This document shows, in pieces, positions 18,756-29,268 of a stretch of 64,000 nt of DNA; position 1 is the first letter of the stretch, and each line of letters begins with the position of its first letter. Under the pieces are notes generated by a model that was given only the letters and a program-made list of their open reading frames with translations, made no database searches and was not told where the DNA came from. The position numbers and the translations under genes are program-made. This DNA is from Stentor coeruleus (lineage: Eukaryota > Ciliophora > Heterotrichea > Heterotrichida > Stentoridae). The DNA lies in the NCBI GenBank assembly GCA_001970955.1, contig MPUH01000279.1, forward strand, positions 1 to 64,000. Direction: 5' to 3'.

Positions 18756-19688
18756 TTATAAATGATATTAAAAAAAAATTGAAAGTTTTTAAGGCTTTTA
18801 TAGATTAAAAGAAGATAGATTGATGAAAATAAGAAAAGGGAGAATGGGTTTTAAGTGAAGGGAGGATAATTATGAGGTGATGAAGAGAGAATTTAATAAT
18901 AAATTTGTAGAGGTCATGAAAAATCAGGGAAATTTTTGAGAATGTATAGGGTTGATAGATTAAAGGATTGAAGATTAAGTTTTTAAGGATGATAAATGGG
19001 TAAAGGGGTGAAAAATAGGAAAAGAATATAGTTATGAAAGGATCTAATAAAAACTCTTAAGTTTTAGTAATATTTTTTTATATTTGAAAAAAGGATTTTA
19101 TTTGCCTAGGCATTTTATTTTATAGTAGAACATGATATGGAAAATGGAAGAGGCGATAATTATAATAGGTTACATGATATAGTTATGGATAATAACTTAC
19201 CTCTCATTTATGCAAGTCAAATAAGTATGCATGAGATCGTTCCAGTTTATTAATTTATTAGATTCGACAGAAAAGCACTTAAAATAACACACAAATAAAC
19301 TTTTCTATCTATAAAAATCTTTAATCACTTATATTTTACAATCCATTACAACATATTTTATTCACTAATATGCAAAGTCTTTATAAATAATAACAATAAC
19401 TATTTAATTCCCATATGCATATATCAAAAAATAACATCAACCAAACTTGATTAAATTCAACCTTTTCCGTTTTATCTAAAACCAAAAAACTATCTCTCTA
19501 AATCTAATACTTTACAATAACCTTTTATTTCCTTTTCCTTCAAATATCAACTAATCTTCCAAAAACCATAAATAAAATATAAATTCAAAAACCCCAGATT
19601 ACATCCTATCCTAATCCTAATAAAATTTTTACCCCACAATATTACTCTAAATGACTATTCATATAATTCATATTCAAATTCAAATAAA
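18756..19688. other. Spacer between two divergent genes with mirrored skew
   Basis: The left half (18781-19020) is G-rich and nearly C-free on the plus strand, about 67 G and 3 C; the right half (about 19290-19670) is C-rich and G-poor. Each half is thus C-rich on the coding strand of the gene it precedes, with the switch between about 19060 and 19290. It probably holds two back-to-back promoters. No gene seen. Confidence 0.65.
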
Positions 19689-20979
19689 ATGGCATTACTC
19701 GAAGCAAGATTAGTCAGAATTGACATTCCAAACTACACAAATATAACTTGCTGCATTTATAGAAGCAAGATTAGTCAGAATTGACATTCCAAACTACACA
19801 AATATAACTTGTTGCATTTATAGCAACTCAAGTAAAATAGGCATTCTCTCATCTTTAGAATACAACGACCCAGAAAACTGTTTATTAATTCCAATGAATG
19901 GTAATCTCAAGATTGTTGTTACATCAAACCAGTTTCCAATTGGTTCTGTAACTTTTCCTTTTACTTTATTAAATGAAAGTGGCTGTCTTTGGCTTCCAAT
20001 AATCCCAACAGGAACATCAGATTATATAGATACATTACCTGAAGAATTGAGTTCTCCAAAAATCCTCCTTTATTTCGAAAAAAAAGCTCAGGAAGACTCT
20101 GAAGATAAAATTGATGAACTTGTTGAGACTAAAGAAAAACTTAGAATACTTACACAGACGTATCAAGAATTTTTGAAAACATCTAAGGTTAGGGAGTTTG
20201 ATTTGATTAAATCTTTAGAAGATAAAGAAACTGAAATACAAGATTATATACAACAGCTTAGCAAAGCACAAAGTAGGATTTTCAGTCTTCTAGCTGAAAA
20301 AAAGCATCTTTCAGACTCATTATCCAGAATCCAAGTTGAAATGTCCTACGACGGGAACTCTGAAGTCCGTGAAGAACTAGAAATAACCCGTCAAGAGCTG
20401 TTGAAATCAGAATCCCACAACGTCCAACTGCTGAAAAAACTTGACGACCTCTCAAGCGAATGGAGTTACCTCGAAGAAGAATCCAAACATAGTAAAGAAA
20501 CTGACTATCTCACTCAAATTTCTCAATTACGTCAAGAACTTGATTTAAAAAACCGTGAGCTTTCCCTTCTTAAATCCTACAGTCCTCAAATCCTCAGTGA
20601 AATTTCCAACAAACCCTCAATTCATGAAAAACCTTTAATCGATTTTTCTGATACAATCAAATACTCTAAACCTCAGAAACTTATAAACTCATCAAGTACC
20701 GATGCTCTTCAAAACAACTCATTTGTAATCGAAAGTATCCAAGCATCCATGATTTCAGAAGAAGAAAATATCATACCTAATAATCTTTATTCACAACCTT
20801 GCTCTAGAGGATTATCTCCAGGGATCAAAGAGTCTATGAAAAAAACCCCAGAACCTGATAAAAACATAAGGACATCATTTAGAGGACCAACAATCTCAAG
20901 TCAAAACAAGTCAAGATATATCCCTATAGCCACATCTAGAAGACTTAATCAATCAGTTGAAAGAAAATTCAGCAAATAA
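19689..20979 (+). CDS. Coiled-coil protein with N-terminal beta (C2-like) domain; frame disturbed by a 61-bp duplication
   Basis: The gene starts at the ATG at 19689 (MALLEARLVRID), but 61 bp are present twice (19701-19822), which breaks the frame; from 19894 (an internal ATG) the frame is open to the stop. Counting one copy only, 1230 nt remain, exactly 410 codons. The N-terminal ~130 residues look like a beta-sandwich of C2 type (inference from alternating hydrophobic pattern); about 130-260 is coiled coil and the tail is Ser/Pro-rich and disordered. Centrosomal and ciliary proteins often have this layout, but the family is not recognised. It converges on the CEP164-like gene with only 35 bp between. 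Confidence 0.65.
19701..19822. repeat. 61-bp near-perfect tandem duplication inside a gene
   Basis: Copies 19701-19761 and 19762-19822 differ at one base (CTGC against TTGC). There is no N at the joint, but otherwise it matches the N-joined duplications in this window. Removing one copy restores the reading frame of the host gene. Confidence 0.9.
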
Positions 20980-21014
20980 TATAAAATAATTTTCTATTAA
21001 GTAAATTTTATAAA

Positions 21015-23438
21015 CTAATGAAATGTTTTTATTGTATGCGGAGTACTACAAACACGATTCAATTGTTCTTTCATATTATTAAGCCAACTTCCATGTCTAG
21101 TCATAACATCTTTCATATATTCACGACTTTTACACCATTTGTTTACTTGACGCTGATATACATGAAGATTATGATTTTGCCATGGCTGTCTTGTATATTG
21201 AACAACTTGTGTAGGACGACATTCTGCATTTCTCCACATTTCAAGAGCATTTTCTTCATCTTCACTAGCTTCAGGGTTGTAATTATTGAATTTAAGCATT
21301 TCTTCTGCTTGTTTCAGCTCTTTTACTCTGGTGTTATGTTTTTGGATATTTTTTTCGATTATGCGTTTTATGTTGTAGAGTTCAAATCTTTTACGGTCGC
21401 TTGGATGGGATTTGTAATCATGCATTTCTCTGTTCCATTTTTCACGATCTAGTTTTAGGTTGCTTTGGATTTTTTTAAGTTCTTCTTTTTCTGCGAGGAG
21501 GACCAGACGCATTTTTTCTATTTCATCGCGGTCATGAAGTGGTTGTTGGATGATGATTTTTTTTAACTCGTGGACTTGTTTTTCTAGATAACCAATTCGA
21601 TCATTTTCTGGGTTTGAANGATCTAGTTTTAGGTTGCTTTGGATTTTTTTAAGTTCTTCTTTTTCTGCGAGGAGGACCAGACGTATTTTTTCTATTTCAT
21701 CGCGGTCATGAAGTGGTTGTTGGATGATGATTTTTTTTAACTCGTGAACTTGTTTTTCTAGATAGCCAATTCGATCATTTTCTGGGTTTGAAAAATTTTT
21801 TAACTCGTGCTCTTTTTCTTCAAGTTGCTTTTCTAGATCTGCAATAACAACACCTTCAATTATACCTTCATGGCCAATAAGATCTTCAGCTTCAATTTCG
21901 GCTCTTTGAATTTCAGTTCTAAGCTTAGCTTCCTCATCTTTTAGTTTGACTAATTCTGAGTTTTGTGTATAGATTTGATGGTCAAAATTCGCTATTTCTC
22001 TTTGAAGACTTCTGATTTTGGATTCGAGTTCAGTTTTTTTTTCCTCATCACGCATACTTAAAGTTTTTTTCCTTATCTCGGCCTGCTGCTCTTCGTTTTG
22101 AATTTGGTTTAGTATTTTTTCTTCGAATTCTTTAAGCTCTTTGGCTATTTCAGCTTCTTTACGTATACGAGCTTCACGTAAAGCTTCTGTAAGTTGGAGT
22201 TTTAATTCAGATTCTGTTGATAATAAGTCTTCTTTTAGTTTTGTTTCGTTATCAACACGCAACCTTTCTTGTTTGCTTCGGTTTTGTTCAGCGATTTTTT
22301 CCTTTTCTCGAGTAATTCTAGCTAGATTTTCCGTGTGGATTATTTGGAGTTCTTTATTAAGATTCGAACTTAGCTCTTTTTCAAGGTTGTACAAAAGTGC
22401 GCGGTCTTCAATTGAAAGCTCCCCATTTTCTTCTTGACGAATACTTTTTAGCTGTTTTTCTGTATCTTTTTCTATCACTTTTTTTTCTTTTTCGAAATTC
22501 TCTTGATACAAGTTTTTTAGTTCAGAAAGCTTAGAAATGTGTTTTTGAGTAAGACTGTTTTTGGACTGGATTTCAGTATCCACTCCTTGTTTATAGAATT
22601 GAAGTTCTTTTTTAAGCACATCCAATTCAGCAGCCATAGCTTTTTTAGCCTTAGCACTTACCTCTTCAGTCTCATTCTGTACAACTTGGATAACCATCAA
22701 TTTAGACTCCTCAACTTTTTTATAATAACCTTTGTTTAATTCATCAATCCTTTCCTGAAGTTCCCTATTCAATCTATTCAAAGCATCTTGTTCATCTTTA
22801 TCAAACTGTTTTTTCAAATTACTTCTAGCCTGTTCAAGTTTATTTTTATTAGTTTTCATACTAATCTCATCTTTTTCTTGTGAAGCTTTTTTAAGTTTCT
22901 CTTTAACTTCCTCGATTTCATTTTCAAAATTTCTTTTCTGCTGAGTTTTCTGTTTAGATTTTACCTTATCTGCATATTCTTTTTTTATCTGTTCAGAAAA
23001 CTTATTAAATTCTTCTTCCAGTTCTTTTTTACGTTTGTTGAATTCTGGATTTTCAGCTGCTTGTTCAAGTACAGGAGATATTGTCAATGCATTATTTGTT
23101 TTTTTACTATGTTGAAGCGGTTTAATTTTACTTTTGTCTTGTCGGAGTTTTTTGGCATCTTTTGCTTCTTTAGCTTTTTTTCGATAAAGTGCATCACATG
23201 GGTGTTCCCAAACACTTTCACCGGTTTCGAAGTTGAAGTAAAAAATTTGCTCATCTCGAGTTTGGCAAGGCTTCCACTCTTTAGGCAAGCGGGCTTTCAA
23301 CCCTTCTCGGGCTAGATATAATAAATCATTATCTTCAGGTAATTCAAGACCTAAACTTTCTGCGTATTCTAAGAACTCTTCTTCAGTTGGGACGTAGTTT
23401 GGGTCGATATCTTCTTCAAGTACAATACTTTCTTCCAT
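21015..23438 (-). CDS. CEP164: CEP164-like WW and coiled-coil protein
   Basis: 807 residues as assembled. After a CEP164-type N-terminal helix region (VLEEDIDPNYVPTEEEFLEY), a WW domain spans about 52-81 (LPKEWKPCQ ... YFNFETGESVWEHPCD), and the remaining ~700 residues are long coiled coil. In animals CEP164 sits on the distal appendages of the basal body, recruits TTBK2 and is needed for ciliogenesis; this role is expected in a ciliate but inferred. I use the ATG at 23438; the frame stays open upstream to 23489 but without an ATG. About 58 residues are duplicated around an N at 21619, so the true length is probably 749. Confidence 0.88.
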   Translation of the reverse strand: MEESIVLEEDIDPNYVPTEEEFLEYAESLGLELPEDNDLLYLAREGLKARLPKEWKPCQTRDEQIFYFNFETGESVWEHPCDALYRKKAKEAKDAKKLRQDKSKIKPLQHSKKTNNALTISPVLEQAAENPEFNKRKKELEEEFNKFSEQIKKEYADKVKSKQKTQQKRNFENEIEEVKEKLKKASQEKDEISMKTNKNKLEQARSNLKKQFDKDEQDALNRLNRELQERIDELNKGYYKKVEESKLMVIQVVQNETEEVSAKAKKAMAAELDVLKKELQFYKQGVDTEIQSKNSLTQKHISKLSELKNLYQENFEKEKKVIEKDTEKQLKSIRQEENGELSIEDRALLYNLEKELSSNLNKELQIIHTENLARITREKEKIAEQNRSKQERLRVDNETKLKEDLLSTESELKLQLTEALREARIRKEAEIAKELKEFEEKILNQIQNEEQQAEIRKKTLSMRDEEKKTELESKIRSLQREIANFDHQIYTQNSELVKLKDEEAKLRTEIQRAEIEAEDLIGHEGIIEGVVIADLEKQLEEKEHELKNFSNPENDRIGYLEKQVHELKKIIIQQPLHDRDEIEKIRLVLLAEKEELKKIQSNLKLDXSNPENDRIGYLEKQVHELKKIIIQQPLHDRDEIEKMRLVLLAEKEELKKIQSNLKLDREKWNREMHDYKSHPSDRKRFELYNIKRIIEKNIQKHNTRVKELKQAEEMLKFNNYNPEASEDEENALEMWRNAECRPTQVVQYTRQPWQNHNLHVYQRQVNKWCKSREYMKDVMTRHGSWLNNMKEQLNRVCSTPHTIKTFH
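21446..21792. repeat. 173-bp duplication around a single N
   Basis: Copies 21446-21618 and 21620-21792 are nearly identical (about two differences) and flank the N at 21619 within the CEP164-like gene. This looks like two contig ends that overlap but were not merged. The unit plus N is 174 nt, so the frame survives. Confidence 0.92.
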
Positions 23439-23573
23439 TTTTAAACTATTAAAATTATTCTTTCTTTTTCCATGGAAAAATTCTACCACTTCATTCTAAT
23501 CACTTTGTCATAATCCTCTCTCTATATATATTATAAAACCCATTATATAAATAATAATCTGTAAACTCAAAAA
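23439..23573. promoter_or_regulatory. 135-bp spacer between divergent genes
   Basis: Lies between the start codons of the CEP164-like gene (minus) and the seven-helix membrane protein gene (plus); expected to hold both promoters. No motif claimed. Confidence 0.45.
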
Positions 23574-24875
23574 ATGCTGATTCTAATAACTTTACTTCTA
23601 GCAGCTTCTAGTGAATGGGTTGGGAATATAACCCTTTACCCATCAAATAACATCTTCACAGGTATTCGAGCAATAACAAAAAACAGTTTTAGAAAAATTG
23701 ACTTAAATTTTACCATCTGTTGGGACATGGCTAAATCTTTCAACTGTTCAGACAAAGTTGTAATCCTCCAATACTCTAATACAACAGAAGAAATCATAAC
23801 AAGCTTAAACCCATCAGCGGCAATTATCATAAGCAACATCACTCATTATAAAAACTTCACAATCCCCGTCTTCGAAATTTCTGAAAAGAATGCCCAAGGT
23901 CTAATTAACTTTTCAGATACAATCATGCGAATCAGATATTCTAAAAACCGTAATTTTTATATAGCCCATTGTGAAGAATACACAGCAACATTAGCAATTT
24001 TAACACTAACTTTTATTTTATGGGGTGTAGGTGTTTTCTTATGGATTCATAACAATTCTCGTACAAACAGTGCTTATGCTGAACTTTTTCATAAATTCTC
24101 AACAACAATCCTTATATTCAAAGTTTTAAACCTATTCGCAAATCTTATGAAACTAAGTTTTTGCCATGTTGATATTGACGTAACTCAAGAGTTTCTAGAT
24201 TTATTAAACAAACAAACCCGATCGTTATATGAAACAGCTTTTTTCGCTTATATAATTCTATTGAGTAAAGGATGGTCTTTAATTATGAATACAATGGATC
24301 GTAAAGAGTTTAATTATTTGATTATTGTTATTATTATTATATATATATTTGATAGTGCAGTAAATATTATAGGTGAAAGGATTGTTTTTGGGATTTGGTT
24401 TTTATATTTGATAGTTGTAGTTCATTGTTTTGGTTTTGCATTACAAACTTTTAAGGTTTTAAATAACCAGTTACAGGCTGTTAGGGATACTGGGATGGAT
24501 TTGTTGATTCCTATAACAAAAAGTAAAAGATTATTGTTTGTAGCTTTTTGTGGGTTTATGTGTGGATATTTTGCTGAAGAGTATTTTGTGCATGAGGTTT
24601 TTGGGTGGAAATATAATCCTTATGTTAAATTAGATTATGAGATTGTCACGCTTTTTCATTTGTTTCATGAAATGCTGGAAATGGTAACTATTGGAGGGAT
24701 TTTTTATTTGTATAGAGCGAGGAATATGGGAAGGTTTTTTACTATGGAGTTTGATAGCAGGGAGAGTTTCAGAAGGGTTTTGCCTTTTTATGAGTCTAAA
24801 GAGACTTGCCAAGAAGGGGTTGTAATGGCAGTGTGTCTTCCTAGGAACAAGATTATTATAGGAAAAATAGAATAA
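23574..24875 (+). CDS. Seven-helix membrane protein with PA-like lumenal domain (GOST/TMEM145-like)
   Basis: 433 residues. A short signal peptide (about 1-13) is followed by a lumenal domain of ~120 residues with N-glycosylation sites; residues 60-115 (KVVILQYSN ... AAIIISN ... FTIPVFEISEKNAQGLI) resemble a protease-associated (PA) fold. Then come about seven hydrophobic helices near 137-157, 174-195, 221-240, 247-266, 270-290, 318-337 and 356-380, with an LLSKGWSL motif at the third helix, typical of the GOST group (TMEM87, TMEM145, GPR180). These proteins serve in Golgi trafficking or as receptors. The cytosolic tail is ~50 residues. The combination is inferred by eye. It is convergent with NOC4, 34 bp apart. 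Confidence 0.75.
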   Translation: MLILITLLLAASSEWVGNITLYPSNNIFTGIRAITKNSFRKIDLNFTICWDMAKSFNCSDKVVILQYSNTTEEIITSLNPSAAIIISNITHYKNFTIPVFEISEKNAQGLINFSDTIMRIRYSKNRNFYIAHCEEYTATLAILTLTFILWGVGVFLWIHNNSRTNSAYAELFHKFSTTILIFKVLNLFANLMKLSFCHVDIDVTQEFLDLLNKQTRSLYETAFFAYIILLSKGWSLIMNTMDRKEFNYLIIVIIIIYIFDSAVNIIGERIVFGIWFLYLIVVVHCFGFALQTFKVLNNQLQAVRDTGMDLLIPITKSKRLLFVAFCGFMCGYFAEEYFVHEVFGWKYNPYVKLDYEIVTLFHLFHEMLEMVTIGGIFYLYRARNMGRFFTMEFDSRESFRRVLPFYESKETCQEGVVMAVCLPRNKIIIGKIE

Positions 24876-24909
24876 AATCATGGTTTTAGGATAATTTTTT
24901 TAACTACTA

Positions 24910-26286
24910 TTAAAAAGCTAACTTTTCATAAACCTTTGGGGCTAATACTACAACATTCTCATCAGCCGGGAGGTCAATTTGATCAGGAGCTATTCTTGGG
25001 AGTTTTTCTATAGGTTTTTCGAACTCTTTGACTAAATCAACAACCGCTTTGTGATAATGATTTTTTAATATCAACAGTTCCCACAATGAACTTTCACTAG
25101 CTTTTGTTGCTAAAGGGTCAAGACAATTATTATCATAAACATCTTCAGTTAAATCATTATGGACCATTTTACCTAAAGCTGAATGAGTTTTAAGGCATTT
25201 TAAGCTCATTGATAGATTCCAAAGTACTTGGGATAATGGAGCTCTAAGTGATTCTTTAACAAAAAGTCTAATAAAAGATGCGACTAAAGCTGAAGGGAGA
25301 AGATGTGATGATAAAGAAAGCTCAACAAGTTTTAAAAAACCAGGTTTCATGATTTTTCCTTCAGAAAACCGTTTTTTTACTAATGCATATAGTTTGTTAT
25401 AATAAAGTTTTGTTTCTAAACCATATTTGGTTGATAGGATAAAAAGCCCGTTAAGTGCTTGGACTGCTAGATTACCTCCCATATCATAAGCTTTGAGATA
25501 AAAATCACTAAACATTAAAGGCTCGTTGACTTGAGAAAAAGCTATTTTTGGGATGAATTTCAGATAAATTTTCATTTCTTTTTCTTTTGTGCATGAGAAT
25601 AAAGCTGTTGACCAAAATCTGGAAATACTTTCGCGGTATTGGTAATCCCATGATTCTGTATCTATTAGGATTTTATGTTTCTCCACCTCAGGGTCGAAGT
25701 TTTCAACTCTTTTTCTCTTCTGCGGCAAGTTTGTTTGCACTTTAACACTAAGAAACTGAACGTTTTTAACTTTTTCACTTAGAGGGAAAGCTTTAACCAA
25801 ATTGATTATATTCTCAGCAAGCGCCGGTGTGGACTTAATATGATTTGTCAAAGCTTTTACTATAGAAATTGATATATCCTGATACTCTCTCATAAGATAC
25901 GATAAAACTTTTAGGGATCTTCCAGAAAACAAAGAATTGATACAAGTTGTAAAGTGCACATTTTCATGTAAAGGCGTCTCGGCTATTGTGATTTTAATAA
26001 GCCTAAGTAAAACAAGTGACCATGCTGCTTGATACTTTTCTTCAGTTGAATTCACTCCTTGTAAAGCACATTCTGCAGTCTGTTCAAAAATCTTATATAA
26101 AAAGTGACTGACACTATTGTCCAGATCAAGAACTCCTGCATTTTTGTACTCTTCAAGTACTCGACAAAGACTTTCAGAAGTTTTCATCCTTTTCGTAGTA
26201 GACCCATCATGAAGTTTTTCTGTTAGTTGCTTGAGAAGGTCCAAATCGCTAAGATTTTCAAGGACTTTTTTCTCAAGCTCTTCCAT
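24910..26286 (-). CDS. NOC4: Nucleolar complex protein 4 (NOC4, CBF/Mak21 family)
   Basis: 458 residues, close to other NOC4 proteins. The C-terminal half carries the CBF/Mak21 domain with the run of family motifs FSDFYLKAYDMGG, ALNGLFIL, YYNKLYALV, LVELSLSSHLLP and the strongly conserved ESSLWELLILKNHYH. Yeast Noc4 pairs with Nop14 and is needed for maturation and export of the small ribosomal subunit; the same role is expected here. The basic patch PQKRKR near 190 may be a nuclear localisation signal. It shares a 51-bp spacer with the divergent FAM136-like gene. Confidence 0.93.
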   Translation of the reverse strand: MEELEKKVLENLSDLDLLKQLTEKLHDGSTTKRMKTSESLCRVLEEYKNAGVLDLDNSVSHFLYKIFEQTAECALQGVNSTEEKYQAAWSLVLLRLIKITIAETPLHENVHFTTCINSLFSGRSLKVLSYLMREYQDISISIVKALTNHIKSTPALAENIINLVKAFPLSEKVKNVQFLSVKVQTNLPQKRKRVENFDPEVEKHKILIDTESWDYQYRESISRFWSTALFSCTKEKEMKIYLKFIPKIAFSQVNEPLMFSDFYLKAYDMGGNLAVQALNGLFILSTKYGLETKLYYNKLYALVKKRFSEGKIMKPGFLKLVELSLSSHLLPSALVASFIRLFVKESLRAPLSQVLWNLSMSLKCLKTHSALGKMVHNDLTEDVYDNNCLDPLATKASESSLWELLILKNHYHKAVVDLVKEFEKPIEKLPRIAPDQIDLPADENVVVLAPKVYEKLAF

Positions 26287-26337
26287 TATTTTTAAGCTTA
26301 AGGATGATTTTCTTATTACTTAAGTTTATTCTTATAA
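26287..26337. promoter_or_regulatory. 51-bp spacer between divergent genes
   Basis: Separates the start codons of NOC4 (minus) and the FAM136-like gene (plus). It is the shortest divergent spacer in the window, so the two promoters must overlap or lie partly in the genes. Confidence 0.5.
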
Positions 26338-26727
26338 ATGGAAGAGTTTTGGGATAAAATGAACAAAAAACTAGAGAAGAATACTAGTATGTTTGGTAGG
26401 TCGATTGAAAGCTCACATAAGAAACTAATAAGTAAATGTTATAAGTGCATGAGTGACTGCTATTATATGCCTTATTCAATAGATCAATGCAGTTTTTGTG
26501 AGAAAAAGTGCCAGGATGTAGTTAAAGAAGTTCATAGAGAGCTTCAGCATTTAGTTGAAGTTGTACATAAAGATTATGAAGATTGCAATAAGATTTGTGA
26601 TAGAAATTATGATAAACCGGATGAGAACTTAAAGAGTTGTTATAGAAAATGTGTGAAGAATGTTCCTGAAAATTTTGATAGTATCATAAATTTGGCAGAA
26701 AAAATTATATCTAAACATTCCAGTTAG
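26338..26727 (+). CDS. FAM136-like (DUF842) small cysteine-motif protein
   Basis: 129 residues, similar in length to human FAM136A (138). Four paired-cysteine motifs are in the family order: C34/C37/C41, C51/C54/C58, C83-x3-C87 and C101-x3-C105, on helices. FAM136A is a mitochondrial intermembrane-space protein of unclear function; such C-x3-C pairs suggest import and oxidation by the Mia40 route. The additional C-x2-C in the first two motifs is unlike the animal protein. No signal peptide, as expected for Mia40 substrates. Confidence 0.8.
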   Translation: MEEFWDKMNKKLEKNTSMFGRSIESSHKKLISKCYKCMSDCYYMPYSIDQCSFCEKKCQDVVKEVHRELQHLVEVVHKDYEDCNKICDRNYDKPDENLKSCYRKCVKNVPENFDSIINLAEKIISKHSS

Positions 26728-27010
26728 CTTGTTTTTAGGGTTTTAATATTTTTTTTTGGAGGGTTAGGTAAAAGATATAGAATAAGTTAATACCAAAAAA
26801 TATATATTAAAAATGCTTACCCAGTATTAAATTATTTAATAATACTTCAATATGACTATTTATACAGTAACTTAATAAAATATAGCACTTATTTCCCTTC
26901 TATCCAATCATCATATCAACAAATAAAATATAAAAAATCCCTAAATAATCAAAAGTATTTCAAAATTATTAACACACTATAAATTCTATTAAAAGTCCAA
27001 TTTACATTGT
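26728..27010. other. Spacer between convergent genes
   Basis: 283 bp, AT-rich, turning C-rich on the plus strand towards the minus-strand gene end. No feature recognised. Confidence 0.5.
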
Positions 27011-27769
27011 CTATATATTCCATCTCCATATCTGGAAAAACAGTTTTAATAGAAGAAATCTATCTTTCGACAATGCACTTATAGACTCACACACCCCAAG
27101 TTTCCTACTTCTAAGATATTCACTCTTACATGTTTTCTTCATATTCTCAGCAAAAACCTTAACCATTTTCCTCGCTTTATTCATTTTCACTTTTGCCGGT
27201 GCATCCACAAGCCCATTTTCTCCCCTTCTATCCGTAAGTGTTTCTTTCAATTTATTCCTTTTTTTTTTCATTTTCAAAATCGTTGGGGCAATCATATCAA
27301 GCATGTTTTTTTTTAGATTAAAATGCCGGGTTGTCTCTGGAAGTTTAGCCATTGATTGATTTTTTATACTAGCCATACTCAAATTCTTCTTAGTTTTTAT
27401 ACCTTTAGAAGCACTTCTTCTTTTATGTAATATAGTTTTGATTTCTGTGCCATATGACTTAAGCGCGAAAGCCCGAATATGTGCTAGAAAAATTTCAGCA
27501 CAGTCTCTAAAGTTCCCAGAAGAGCCAAAAAGCTTCATGGCAATCATTTTTAAAAACTCTTCGAATTCTAGATAGGTGATTTTGTGGAAATTTGATGATG
27601 AGACTGAGGCAAAGGCTTTTTGGATATCTTGAGAGTCTAGTAAATCAGGAAAGATTTTGAAAGCACTACAGATTTTTAGAACGTCGGTATATGAAACCAA
27701 ACCTTTAAACTGATGGGTTTCAAAGATTTTGAGAAAGTGACTTCGATTAGTTTCAAATAACTCTGACAT
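27011..27769 (-). CDS. EF-hand-like protein with basic tail
   Basis: 252 residues. Residues ~1-105 look like an EF-hand pair or p25-alpha-type helical fold (FKGLVSYTDVLKICSAFKIF ... ITYLEFEEFLKMIAMKLF), but no canonical calcium loop with D-x-D-x-[DN]-G is visible, so calcium binding is doubtful. Residues 110-230 are strongly basic (KKRNKLKETLTDRR, KMNKARKMVK). In ciliates similar domains occur in axonemal and cortical proteins; the role here is unknown. ATG at 27769 is the first in frame. Confidence 0.7.
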   Translation of the reverse strand: MSELFETNRSHFLKIFETHQFKGLVSYTDVLKICSAFKIFPDLLDSQDIQKAFASVSSSNFHKITYLEFEEFLKMIAMKLFGSSGNFRDCAEIFLAHIRAFALKSYGTEIKTILHKRRSASKGIKTKKNLSMASIKNQSMAKLPETTRHFNLKKNMLDMIAPTILKMKKKRNKLKETLTDRRGENGLVDAPAKVKMNKARKMVKVFAENMKKTCKSEYLRSRKLGVCESISALSKDRFLLLKLFFQIWRWNI

Positions 27770-28384
27770 AATAATGGTAATTTTAGTAGGAAAGGAGGAT
27801 TATTAGTTGGAAGATTAGAAATTAGAGAAGATTGTTGTGGAAGAAATTGTGTGAAAGGAGGAAATGGGGATGATGGGTTGTAGGATGTTTTAAGAAAATT
27901 TGAGAGTTGCTGATTATTAAATGGTCGTTTTTGGATATATATTGAATATGAGGTTTATGTGGAAGGTTTATTTTGGGGAATATACTTTAGGATTATATGG
28001 AATATAGAGTTATTGGTTTTGTAAATTTATTCAAATCAGTAGCATCTGCATAACTACAAAAAATATATGATTCATATTTTTAATAAATACTTTTAGTAGT
28101 ATGATAATTTTAACTGCAACACCTCATTTCTTACATTTCTAATTTAAAACTTAATTATTCCTAATATCATCATAATCTATAATTACATAACCTTCTCATA
28201 TCTTATTTTCTATATAAAATCACAATATCATATTCCCATCTCCATATTTCCAAATCCAAATCCAACCATAATTTCCTTTATAACAAAAAACCTTTTCATC
28301 TATTCTAATCTTCTAAAACTACCTTTCCCACTCCTCCTAATATATTTTCATATAAAATCCTCCTTTAACTAAAAATCTAATCTA
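27770..28384. other. Spacer between two minus-strand genes with a skew switch
   Basis: 27781-27990 is G-rich and nearly C-free on the plus strand, as the 5' flank of the EF-hand-like gene; 28100-28380 is C-rich and G-poor, as the 3' flank of the ubiquitin-eL40 gene. No gene seen. Confidence 0.6.

Positions 28385-29268
<884 letters not shown>

Noticed and set aside
21018-23315. Several open frames on the plus strand within the CEP164-like gene
   Set aside because: Shadows of the coiled-coil coding frame on the opposite strand.
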